Assembly: GCF_027286305.1 (NCBI RefSeq)
Contig: NZ_CP114599.1
Span: 806,001 to 870,000, forward strand
Reading direction: 5' to 3'
Origin: Phenylobacterium sp. NIBR 498073
Lineage (GTDB): Bacteria; Pseudomonadota; Alphaproteobacteria; Caulobacterales; Caulobacteraceae
DNA: 64,000 bases
Below the pieces are notes generated by a model that ran no database searches, had not been told where the DNA came from, and was given only the letters and a program-made list of their open reading frames with translations. The position numbers and the translations under genes were made by a program. Shown in pieces: positions 47,509-55,102 of this stretch. The first letter of the stretch is position 1; the number at the start of each line of letters is the position of its first letter.

Positions 47509-48758
47509 GGCTCAAGCGGTCGCTGATCGCCTGCCTCCTCGTGGGCGTCGCCGCGCCCGCCCATGCGACCACCCTGGAAGACGCGATCGCGGCCGCCCTG
47601 CGGCACGCCCCGGAAATCCAGGCGGCGCAAGCCGACGCCGATGCCGCCGATGCCCGGATCGGAGAGGCGAGGGGGCAAGGCCTGCCCAGCGTCGCTCTGA
47701 CCGGAACGGTCGGGGCCGGGCGGCTCGATCCGCTGGGCTATTTCGGGCTTCAGGCGGCGAACGTCTCCCCCCGCGCCGCCCAGCTTACGATCGAGCAGCC
47801 CCTCTTCGCGGGCGGCAGGATCAGCTCTGCAATCGCCCAAGCCCGGGCGGGGAGCGCGGCGGCCCGCGCCGGCGAAGGCTCGACCCGCAGCCAGGTCGTC
47901 ATCGCGACGGTGCAAGCCTATGGCGATGTGCTGACCGCGCACCGCACGATGTCGCTCTACGAGCAGATGGTCGCTCAGATGCAGGAGATCCAGCGTCAGG
48001 CCCAGCTCCGCTTCAGGGCCGGGGACAGCCCAAGCACCGATATCGCCCAGGCCGAGGCGCGGCTGGCGGAAGCCCAGGCCGGTCTCGAACGCGCCCGCGG
48101 GGGCGCCGTCTCAGCCGAGGCGAGATTCATGAACCTGACGGGCCTGGGGCCGCGGGATCTGCAACCCCTGCCGCCAAGCCCGCCTGGGCCGGCGACCATC
48201 GAAGAGGCGTTGGACATTGCGCGGGCGAAGAACCCTGGCCTGGCCCAGGCCGAAGCTGCGCTGGCCGCCGCGCGCGCGGCGGCTCGAAGCGCACGCGCCG
48301 AGCGCCTGCCGATGGTCGGCGCCTTCGCCGAGGGCTCCACGGTGCGCGACCAGTTCTTCCCCGACTATCGCGCAGACGGCGTGACCGTCGGCGTGCGCGG
48401 GCGCTGGCAGGTGTTCGCAGGCGGACGCATTTCCGCAAGGATCGCGGAATCCGACAGCGCGGTGAGGGCGGCCGATGCGCGCCTGCGCGCGGCCCGCGCC
48501 GCTCTCGACGAGCAGACGATCGGCGCCTTTCAGGGCGTTCGCTCGGCCGCCATGGTCGAAGCGGCCGCCACCCGCCAGGCCCTTGCCGCCGCCCAGGCGC
48601 GCGACGGTGTCCGCCATGAAGTTCGCGTCGGCATGAAGCCGCAACTCGACCTGCTCGACGCCGAGCGTGAAGCGACCGCCGCCGCGGTGAACGAGGCCAA
48701 GGCTCGAAGCGATCGCATCGTCGCGGCCTATCGGCTGCTCGCCCTGCTCGGGACCTGA
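47505..48758 (+). CDS. TolC-family outer-membrane efflux protein
   Basis: A 417-residue protein from the ATG at 47505, with signal peptide SLIACLLVGVAAPAHA. It shows the duplicated TolC pattern: TLEDAIAAALRHAPEIQAAQ and QLTIEQPLFAGGRISSAIAQA in the first half, TIEEALDIARAKNPGLAQAEAA and GRWQVFAGGRISARIAES in the second. Long Ala-rich helices form the periplasmic tunnel. It would complete the RND pump coded by the divergent operon. Separation of TolC from pump and adaptor by a shared promoter is tidy co-regulation. Confidence 0.92.
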   Translation: MRLKRSLIACLLVGVAAPAHATTLEDAIAAALRHAPEIQAAQADADAADARIGEARGQGLPSVALTGTVGAGRLDPLGYFGLQAANVSPRAAQLTIEQPLFAGGRISSAIAQARAGSAAARAGEGSTRSQVVIATVQAYGDVLTAHRTMSLYEQMVAQMQEIQRQAQLRFRAGDSPSTDIAQAEARLAEAQAGLERARGGAVSAEARFMNLTGLGPRDLQPLPPSPPGPATIEEALDIARAKNPGLAQAEAALAAARAAARSARAERLPMVGAFAEGSTVRDQFFPDYRADGVTVGVRGRWQVFAGGRISARIAESDSAVRAADARLRAARAALDEQTIGAFQGVRSAAMVEAAATRQALAAAQARDGVRHEVRVGMKPQLDLLDAEREATAAAVNEAKARSDRIVAAYRLLALLGT

Positions 48759-48859
48759 GAGCCGGCCCACGCCCGGCGGATGCGGGCTGCGACCTCAGCC
48801 TGCGCAATCCCTCTCGCCAACACGAAACGGTGGCGCAGCCACCTGAAGGAGACACGCCT

Positions 48860-48967
48860 ATGTCCGTGGACATGATCAAGGAAATCAACTGTCCGTCGTC
48901 AGAAGTTTTGGGACAGTGGGGCTTTGGATTTAGCGGAGGATTGGGCTCGTCTGGGGTTGATATCTAG
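48860..48967 (+). pseudogene. Start of a gene interrupted by the IS remnant
   Basis: A strong AAGGAGACACGCCT site precedes MSVDMIKEIN, the plausible beginning of a gene following tolC. From about 48889 the frame runs into sequence linked to the IS3 remnant and stops at TAG 48967 after 35 codons. The original product cannot be identified. Confidence 0.4.
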
Positions 48968-49752
48968 GCGTGTCCGGCGTCAGCGCCGATGAGACAGATT
49001 GAGGGTGCCGCATTTAGGAGGGTTTTGGTCTCGTCGTAGTGACGAAGGAACGAAGATGAGACCAAAACCCTTGGCCGCGAAGACGACGCCCGGTGAGCGG
49101 GTGGCGAAGGATATCCGGCGGGCGACGCGCCGACATTTCTCGGCGGAAGACAAAATCCGGATCGTGTTGGACGGGCTGCGTGGGGAAGACAGCATCGCGG
49201 AGCTGTGCCGCAAGGAGGGGATCGCCCAGAGCCTGTACTACGTGTGGTCGAAGGAGTTTCTGGAGGCGGGCAAGCGCCGCCTGGCGGGCGACACCGCCCG
49301 GGCTGCGACCACGGACGAGGTGAAGGATCTGCGTCGGGAAGCCACCGCCCTGAAGGAGGTCGTCGCCGAGCAGGCGCTGGAGATCCGCCTGCTCAAAGAT
49401 GGCCCTGGAGCATTCGGAGCTGAGCCCTCGGGAACTGGCCGCGCGGTTCACCGACAGCCAGGGCTACTTCGTCTCGGAGGCCAGTGTTTACAGGCTCCTG
49501 AAGGCCCATGACCTGATCACCAGCCCGGCCTTCATCGTCATGAAAGCGGCCAAGGCGTTCAGCGACAAGACCACGGCGCCCAACCAGATGTGGCAGACCG
49601 ACTTCACCTACTTCAAGATCATCGGGTGGGGCTGGGTCTATCTGTCGACGGTCCTGGACGACTTCTCGCGCTACGTCGTGGCCTGGAAGCTGTGCACGAC
49701 CATGAAGGCCGGCGACGTCACCGACACCCTGGAGCTGGCGCTCAAGGCCTGA
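48889..49752 (+). mobile_element. IS3-family insertion sequence remnant (orfA plus truncated orfB)
   Basis: OrfA starts at 49056 (RHFSAEDKIRIVLDGLRGED, SIAELCRKEGIAQSLYYVWS, then EVVAEQALEIRLLK), the IS3 helix-turn-helix and leucine-zipper protein. After LLK a deletion joins it to orfB in another frame (49399-49752): MALEHSELSPRELAARF, YRLLKAHDLITSPAF, MWQTDFTYFKIIGWGW, VYLSTVLDDFSRYVVAWKL. OrfB holds two of the DDE aspartates but ends before the catalytic glutamate, so the element is dead. Exact ends and inverted repeats are not found; the left limit is approximate. Confidence 0.8.
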
Positions 49753-49870
49753 CACCCGAAGCGGTGCGGCTGAACCCCGCGGCCGGTCGGCTGCGCAACC
49801 TCGAAGGCTACGCCGCCCGGCCGCTACCGCCGGCGCTGCAGATCAACTATCAATCCCCTGGGCTCTCACA

Positions 49871-50167
49871 ATGATCGAGGGACCGGCGGGGGGCAGGTCA
49901 AGGGGCAAGCCCTTCATCGTTGTGGCCGCCGTGTTCTTGGCAGCCATGTTGGCTGCGCAGCTTGCTTTGACGGCCGCATTTGAGGGTGGGCTTTCGTTTG
50001 CTCAGGTTTATGCCGGGGCGCGGTTTTCCGCGTTGCTTTATGTCGTCAGCTGCGCAGGTTTCTACTCGTTCAAATTGCTGAGGCGTGTGTGGCCGGAAAA
50101 GCCGCTTTCTACCCCCGATGAGATCGAGAAGGCCGCTTTCGAGCAGTTCGTCGGACCTAAGGATTAG
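49871..50167 (+). CDS. Hypothetical two-helix membrane protein
   Basis: A 98-residue frame. Two hydrophobic segments (PFIVVAAVFLAAMLAAQLAL and FSALLYVVSCAGFYSF) are followed by a charged tail (TPDEIEKAAFEQFVG). It begins directly after the IS remnant; the preceding 120 bp contain a frame fragment (GRLRNLEGYAARPLPPALQI) that may be the tail of a disrupted gene. No family is recognised. Confidence 0.45.
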   Translation: MIEGPAGGRSRGKPFIVVAAVFLAAMLAAQLALTAAFEGGLSFAQVYAGARFSALLYVVSCAGFYSFKLLRRVWPEKPLSTPDEIEKAAFEQFVGPKD

Positions 50168-50465
50168 GGCTGCTGACGTCCGCTATCTGGCGCTGAGTCG
50201 ATGTCTCCCATTGGCGCGAAGTAGTCGCCATAGACGATGCAGGCTCGGGCAGTGCGTCGGCGACCTGGGCCACATGCGCTTCACGCGAGCCATCACGATG
50301 TTGCCTGCGGAAGCTGCGGCGTCCCGGGGCTCATTCGGTGCAGTCCTGCTACCCAACCAACTTCTGCGACTGCGGCGCGGCCGCCTTAGCGGTCGTTGTA
50401 ACGTTTAAGGCCGCGGATCGTTTTGCTATGATAACGTCATTGGCGAACTATGCGCAGGAATCAAC
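50168..50465. other. 298-bp gap with no gene seen
   Basis: No frame here has protein-like composition. The final part (GATCGTTTTGCTATGATAACG around 50420) is AT-richer and probably holds the promoter of the three-gene cassette beginning at 50466. Confidence 0.5.
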
Positions 50466-50954
50466 GTGAGCAATTTTGACCATCTGATCGCGGGCCGCAC
50501 GAGTATCTCGGCCAAGATCCGGGCGCTGCATGAAGCTGGTGTTGCAGGCAAGGAAATAGCGAACTTCCTCGGCGTGAAAGAGAACCACGTCTACTCGACG
50601 ATCTCTCGCGATCGCGCGCGCAAGAAAAATGCTAACGTTAGCGATTGCAACGATGTCAATGTTGCTGATAAGACTCGCGCCGCCGGTGACCGGCCGGCGT
50701 TGGATGACGAAGAGGTTGTCATGGTTGCGAGCGTGAACGAGCAGGGCGAACTGGTGCTGTCGCCCCAGGTGACGCAGGCGTTGGGTCTGGCGAACAAGGA
50801 GCAGGTGGTGGTCTTCGTACGGCCGGGCGATCTGCGCCTGATGAGCCGCGCCAAGGCGGTGGAGCGCCTGCAGGAGAGCGTGCGCCGCGCGGCGCCCGCA
50901 GAAGCGGCGCTTGCGAGCGCGCTGCTGAAGGTGGATGCGGACACGCGCAAGTGA
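50466..50954 (+). CDS. HTH and AbrB-like domain protein
   Basis: A 162-residue protein starting at GTG 50466 behind AGGAA. Residues 10-50 look like a helix-turn-helix (ISAKIRALHEAGVAGKEIAN, FLGVKENHVYSTISRDRARK). Residues 85-130 resemble a swapped-hairpin AbrB fold (VASVNEQGELVLSPQVTQAL, GLANKEQVVVFVRPGDLRLM). Its stop overlaps the next start. It is probably a DNA-binding accessory of the ParB-methylase cassette; the exact role is unknown. Confidence 0.6.
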   Translation: MSNFDHLIAGRTSISAKIRALHEAGVAGKEIANFLGVKENHVYSTISRDRARKKNANVSDCNDVNVADKTRAAGDRPALDDEEVVMVASVNEQGELVLSPQVTQALGLANKEQVVVFVRPGDLRLMSRAKAVERLQESVRRAAPAEAALASALLKVDADTRK

Positions 50955-52306
50955 GCCGCCTCCGCGTTGTAGACCGGCCGCAGGTGGACTTGCGGCCCGT
51001 CGCGGAGCTCAAGCCGGCCAGGCGAGTGCTCCGTACTCATTCCGAGCAGCAGATCGCCCAGATCATGGGATCGATCCGCCAGTTCGGCTTCACGCAACCA
51101 ATCCTGCTTGGCGACGACAATCGCATCGTCGCAGGTCACGGACGGGTCGAGGCGGCAAAGCGATTGGGCATGGAGACTCTGCCGACGATCGCACTGTCCC
51201 ATCTCGGGCCGGAAGAACTCCGTGCGTATGCCATTGCCGACAACAAGCTCGCGCTCAATTCCGGCTGGGATGAGGAACTCCTGAAGCTCGAAGTCGTCGA
51301 GCTTGCCGAGCTTCCGCTTGAGTTCGAACTCGACGTGACAGGCTTTTCAACCGTCGATCTGGATGTCTTGTTGGACACCGCGGAGGGGAAGGCGGCCGAT
51401 CCCGACGACAATGACGAGCCTCCGCGTCGATGGCCGACCACAGCCCGAGGTGATCTCTGGAGCCTTGGGACGCACCGCCTGCTGTGCGGCGACTCTCAGG
51501 AACCGGGTTCGTTCGCCCGCCTCATGGGTGCGGATCGGGCGCGAATGGTGTTTTCCGATCCGCCGTACAATGTGCGTATCGATGGTCACGTCGGCGGCCT
51601 GGGCCGCGTCAAGCATCGCGAGTTCGCGATGGCGGCCGGCGAGATGAGTTCGAACGAGTTCTGCGCGTTCCTGCGGACCGTGTTCGAGAATGCTGCCGAA
51701 GTCAGCATCGACGGCGCTCTGCACTTCCAATGCATGGACTGGCGCCACATCGACGAGATGATGACGGCGGGACGCGCGGTCTACGACGAGCTGAAGAACG
51801 TCTGCATTTGGGCCAAGGACAACGGCGGCATGGGCTCGCTATACCGTTCAAGGCACGAGTTGGTGTTCCTGTGGAAGGTCGGCTCTGCTCCCCACCTCAA
51901 CAACGTGGAGCTGGGCAAGAACGGTCGCTATCGCACCAATGTCTGGAACTATCGCGGCGCGACCAAGATCGGACCTGATGCCGAGCTTGCCCTGCACCCG
52001 ACGGTGAAGCCCGTCGCGATGATCGCCGACGCGATCAAGGACGTTTCGGAAAGGGGCGACATCGTCCTCGATCCATTCGGTGGCAGCGGATCGACATTGA
52101 TCGCGGCCGAACGCACCAAGCGGGCGGCCAGGTTGATCGAGTATGACGCCGGCTATTGCGACGTCATCGTTGATCGCTGGCAGCGGAAGACCCGGAAGTC
52201 GGCGGTCCTCGTCGAGACGGGCGAAGCCTTCGCCGAGGTCAAGGCGCGTCGGGACGAGGAGATAGAGCGGGCCGCTGACCGCGCGCTTGCGGAGGAAGCG
52301 GCGTGA
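50951..52306 (+). CDS. ParB-domain DNA methyltransferase
   Basis: A 451-residue fusion starting at GTG 50951. Residues 10-120 are a ParB/Srx-like domain (AQIMGSIRQFGFTQPILLGD, IVAGHGRVEAAKRLG, RAYAIADNKLALNSGW). Residues 170-430 are a DNA methylase with catalytic DPPYN near 203 and the SAM loop LDPFGGSGSTLIAAE near 373, consistent with the N4/N6-amino methylases. This fusion is widespread in alphaproteobacterial prophages and islands, usually beside DUF5681 and terminase genes. The target sequence is unknown; it may protect element DNA from restriction or control packaging. No terminase is found here. Confidence 0.9.
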   Translation: MSRLRVVDRPQVDLRPVAELKPARRVLRTHSEQQIAQIMGSIRQFGFTQPILLGDDNRIVAGHGRVEAAKRLGMETLPTIALSHLGPEELRAYAIADNKLALNSGWDEELLKLEVVELAELPLEFELDVTGFSTVDLDVLLDTAEGKAADPDDNDEPPRRWPTTARGDLWSLGTHRLLCGDSQEPGSFARLMGADRARMVFSDPPYNVRIDGHVGGLGRVKHREFAMAAGEMSSNEFCAFLRTVFENAAEVSIDGALHFQCMDWRHIDEMMTAGRAVYDELKNVCIWAKDNGGMGSLYRSRHELVFLWKVGSAPHLNNVELGKNGRYRTNVWNYRGATKIGPDAELALHPTVKPVAMIADAIKDVSERGDIVLDPFGGSGSTLIAAERTKRAARLIEYDAGYCDVIVDRWQRKTRKSAVLVETGEAFAEVKARRDEEIERAADRALAEEAA

Positions 52307-52821
52307 ACGACCCGATCAAGCGCGATGTGGGCGGGCGGTTCGTCAAGGGCCAATGCCCCAACAGGAATGGTCGCCGGGGCGCCAAGCCACAGTCCAGCGG
52401 CATGCATCGGTTTCCGTTCGACAACAGAGAGGCGGCGATGCGGATCGCCGAGCGGAAGGTGAAGATCAAGGTCGCCGGGAAGGAGGAGGAAATGACACTG
52501 TACGAAGCCAACCTCCTTCAACTCGGGATGTCCGGCGCCGGCGGCAAGCAGATCTCTGCCGGGAGGTTCATCCGCGAGGTGCAGGCGGCGGCGATCGAGA
52601 ACGACCGCCACATAGAGATGCAGACGATCTTCTACGAAGGCTGGATGGAATCTCAGAAGGAGATCGAACGGCTCAAGGAGCTGCTGCGGGAAAGCGGCAG
52701 CGTTCCGCCGGAAAATGGCGGTGTCTGGACCGCGCCTCTCCCGAGGTGGAAGCGGTTGGCTACCGAGCAGGCGCAACGCGATAGTGATCCTGACGAGAAA
52801 GCGACGCTGGATCGTGAGTGA
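52303..52821 (+). CDS. DUF5681 domain protein
   Basis: A 172-residue protein starting at GTG 52303 overlapping the methylase stop. The N-terminal RDVGGRFVKGQCPNRNGRR is the DUF5681 signature (a Gly/Asn/Arg-rich stretch), followed by a helical body (EMTLYEANLLQLGMSGAGG, FIRIEVQAA-like helix) and a charged C-terminus. DUF5681 genes typically lie beside phage terminase or DNA-modification genes, and the domain is thought to bind DNA. It ends 6 bp from the convergent nuclease-like gene. Confidence 0.8.
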   Translation: MNDPIKRDVGGRFVKGQCPNRNGRRGAKPQSSGMHRFPFDNREAAMRIAERKVKIKVAGKEEEMTLYEANLLQLGMSGAGGKQISAGRFIREVQAAAIENDRHIEMQTIFYEGWMESQKEIERLKELLRESGSVPPENGGVWTAPLPRWKRLATEQAQRDSDPDEKATLDRE

Positions 52822-52827
52822 TGGTCC

Positions 52828-53748
52828 TCAGGTCCCGTTCGCCAAGCGAGACCGCAACCGATCCACCAGCAGATTCAGAAGCCGGGTTCGGCCCGGCGGG
52901 AGCTCCGTTCCACCAAACCTTTCGCGGCGGTGCTCCATGAAGAGGGCGACCCAGAGTTCCAGGGCGTCGCCTTCCCAATCATCCGTTTGCATCGCCCGCT
53001 GCAACGTCTGGTCAGCATATGGGGCAGCGCCGGCCAAGGTCTGACTTTTCGTCAGACCGGCGTCAAACGCCAACTCGTAGCCGTCGATAAGGTGAGCGAG
53101 GCCGGCTGCGGCTTCGAAGGTGAGGTCTTGAGGAATCGCCGCGAAGCAGCCCATGCGAACCGCATCCAGCCAGCCTTGATCCAGGGGGGTGCTCTGTCGC
53201 GGGCGGGAGGCGAGGTGCGCGCGGAGGCGGCGGTCATTGGCAGATCCGAAGAGCGCTTCGGCGATCTCGTCGATCAAGTCGAGCCGTGAGAACCGGCCCC
53301 TAGGTATGCGTCGCAGGCCGGGCCGCACAGCTTTCTCGCCCTGCGCGTTCGCCTTGCTGTGCCGGACAGGTCGGTCGCCGAGCTCAGGGAGCGGTTGGCC
53401 GGGCCGCCCACCCAGCCAGTAGTAGGGTCCGATCTCGTATGTCGTCGGATCGACGAACATCCACAGAACGCACCCGCCGGGCTTCGTAGCCAGCATCGTA
53501 GAGACATCGACGTGCGCCCGCCGTCCGCCAATATGTGAGATCTTCAGCTGGACGTGGCGGACCACCGACGCGACTTCGAGGACGACATCGTAGCCGTAGC
53601 TGTCGTGTTCCGCCTTCAGGATTTCTGGCCCGCTACCAGTCTCCATCAGCAAATAGCGGGAGAGCTCACCAAGGAACAAGTGCTCGACCGCTTTTTCGCG
53701 ATGCACGGAGGCCTCCGAAGGCCAGCTGCCGCTTCTGCTTTCAGTCAT
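52828..53748 (-). CDS. Nuclease-like (PD-(D/E)xK-type) protein of unknown family
   Basis: A 306-residue protein. The N-terminal 120 residues look like a restriction-endonuclease fold: a helix with glutamate (VHREKAVEHLFLGEL), then DSYGYDVVLEV, then VRHVQLKISHIGG, i.e. an acidic residue followed by the Q-x-K half-motif, then a strand VLWMFVDPTTYEIGPYYWL. The C-terminal part is helical (GLAHLIDGYELAFDAGL, LELWVALFMEHRRERFGG). Divergent from a small XRE regulator of controller-protein size. It could be a restriction or anti-phage nuclease; the motif reading is by eye. Confidence 0.5.
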   Translation of the reverse strand: MTESRSGSWPSEASVHREKAVEHLFLGELSRYLLMETGSGPEILKAEHDSYGYDVVLEVASVVRHVQLKISHIGGRRAHVDVSTMLATKPGGCVLWMFVDPTTYEIGPYYWLGGRPGQPLPELGDRPVRHSKANAQGEKAVRPGLRRIPRGRFSRLDLIDEIAEALFGSANDRRLRAHLASRPRQSTPLDQGWLDAVRMGCFAAIPQDLTFEAAAGLAHLIDGYELAFDAGLTKSQTLAGAAPYADQTLQRAMQTDDWEGDALELWVALFMEHRRERFGGTELPPGRTRLLNLLVDRLRSRLANGT

Positions 53749-53860
53749 GAATACTACTCGTCTCGTTAGCGGGCATCAGCCATCGAACTTGTGTCGGATC
53801 AAGCTTGAATGAGATGAGTAGGCTGTAGATGAGGAGGCAGCGCCAACGCTGTCTCCAGTT

Positions 53861-54064
53861 ATGGAGATCGAGCGTCGGCTTGCCGAACGGGTGAGAACTT
53901 ACCGCAAGGCCAAGGGCTGGTCGCAGGAAGAGCTTGCCGATCAGGCCGGTCTTCACCGGACCTTCATCTCCCAGGTGGAGCGCGCTGCTAAGCGTACGAC
54001 GATCCGTTCTGTCGAAAGGATCGCGAAGGCTCTTGGCGTCAGCTTCGGCCAACTGCTCGATTAG
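53861..54064 (+). CDS. Small XRE-family regulator (controller-protein-like)
   Basis: A 67-residue helix-turn-helix protein: RVRTYRKAKGWSQEELADQA, then GLHRTFISQVERAAK, then RIAKALGVSFGQLL. This is the size and layout of C-proteins that time restriction genes after methylases. It is divergent from the nuclease-like gene across 112 bp, so it probably regulates it and itself. Confidence 0.85.
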   Translation: MEIERRLAERVRTYRKAKGWSQEELADQAGLHRTFISQVERAAKRTTIRSVERIAKALGVSFGQLLD

Positions 54065-54233
54065 CCGCTCAACTTCGATGTCTCTGACTGGACTTCGCCG
54101 CCGACCAGAGCGCAATTGGTTGCGCGGAAGCGACGCCCGGAAGGCGCGCGCCGCAGCCCCGGCGATAGGTCGCGACGGGGCTCTGCCCGGTGGGACCGGC
54201 ACGATGGCGTGCCGGCGAACACCGGAGCACCTG

Positions 54234-54698
54234 ATGTCCAACCTAAAGCCTGCTCAGATTGAAGTCCTGAAATCCGCCGTTGGCGGCGATCTCGTAGCCG
54301 ACAGGGTCGATGCGCGCATCGCCCATGCGCTTATCAAGCGTGGCTATCTCATCGCAGTGCCACGCGATGGCGAGGCGAGTCTGCTGACGATCACCCGCGA
54401 AGGCCGCGAAGCGGCCGGTGTGCGTGCGCCGAAGGCGACGCCTGTCCGCAAGATCGAGCCGGCCGAGTCCGCGCCGGTGGTCGAAATCGCAAGCGGCTTG
54501 AAGACCGCCACCCTGCGCGCCCTGCTGGAGCGACCTGAAGGCGCGACGGTCGCGCAAATGTCTGAAACGACGGGGTGGCTGCCGCACTCGGTGCGTGGCT
54601 TCATGGCTGGAACGCTGAAGAAGAAGCTCGGCCTGCAGCTAGTATCGGAGAAGACTGCGTCGGGCCGCGTCTACCGCCTTGTCGGCGCGACCGCGTGA
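54234..54698 (+). CDS. DUF3489 domain protein
   Basis: A 154-residue protein. The C-terminal winged-helix-like part (TLRALLERPEGATVAQMSET, TGWLPHSVRGFMAGTLKKKL, GLQLVSEKTASGRVYRL) is the DUF3489 signature; the N-terminal half (LSALKSAV-type, ALIKRGYLIAVPRDGEASLL) resembles another small wing. It is the first gene of the DUF3489-DUF2924-recombinase cassette found in many alphaproteobacterial elements. The stop overlaps the next GTG. It is probably a DNA-binding helper of the recombinase. Confidence 0.87.
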   Translation: MSNLKPAQIEVLKSAVGGDLVADRVDARIAHALIKRGYLIAVPRDGEASLLTITREGREAAGVRAPKATPVRKIEPAESAPVVEIASGLKTATLRALLERPEGATVAQMSETTGWLPHSVRGFMAGTLKKKLGLQLVSEKTASGRVYRLVGATA

Positions 54699-55102
54699 GC
54701 CGACACGCGAAGGCGATGGAGGAAGTCCGGGCGCTGAACGCGCTCGGGCTTCAGTCGCTGCGGGAAATCTGGCGCGCGCGGTACGGCGCGCCGCCGCCGC
54801 TTCGCTCGCCCGACCTGCTTCGGCGTATTCTGGCCTGGCGGGTTCAGGCCGAGGTGTTTGGGGGCCTCGACGCCGAGACACAACGCGCGCTGAAGTCGAA
54901 CGCGCAGCCGAGGGGGCTCGCGGCCGGCACGCTGCTGGTCCGAGAGTGGCGCGGCGTGCGTCACGAGGTGGAGGTCGCCGACAGCGGCTACATCTACGAT
55001 GGCGAGCGCTGGACGAGCCTTTCCGAGATCGCTCGGGCGATCACCGGCACGCGGTGGAACGGTCCGCGTTTCTTCGGCCTTCGATCGGACGACGGCAAAT
55101 GA
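54695..55102 (+). CDS. DUF2924 domain protein
   Basis: A 135-residue protein starting at GTG 54695 (overlapping stop GTGA). It has the DUF2924 pattern: LGLQSLREIWRARYGAPPPL, SPDLLRRILAWRVQAEVFGG, GTLLVREWRGVRHEVEVADS, and the end YIYDGERWTSLSEIARAITG with TRWNGPRFFGL. It is coupled to the recombinase by another ATGA overlap. The function is unknown, but its constant pairing with this recombinase type suggests a directionality or DNA-binding role. Confidence 0.88.
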   Translation: MSRHAKAMEEVRALNALGLQSLREIWRARYGAPPPLRSPDLLRRILAWRVQAEVFGGLDAETQRALKSNAQPRGLAAGTLLVREWRGVRHEVEVADSGYIYDGERWTSLSEIARAITGTRWNGPRFFGLRSDDGK

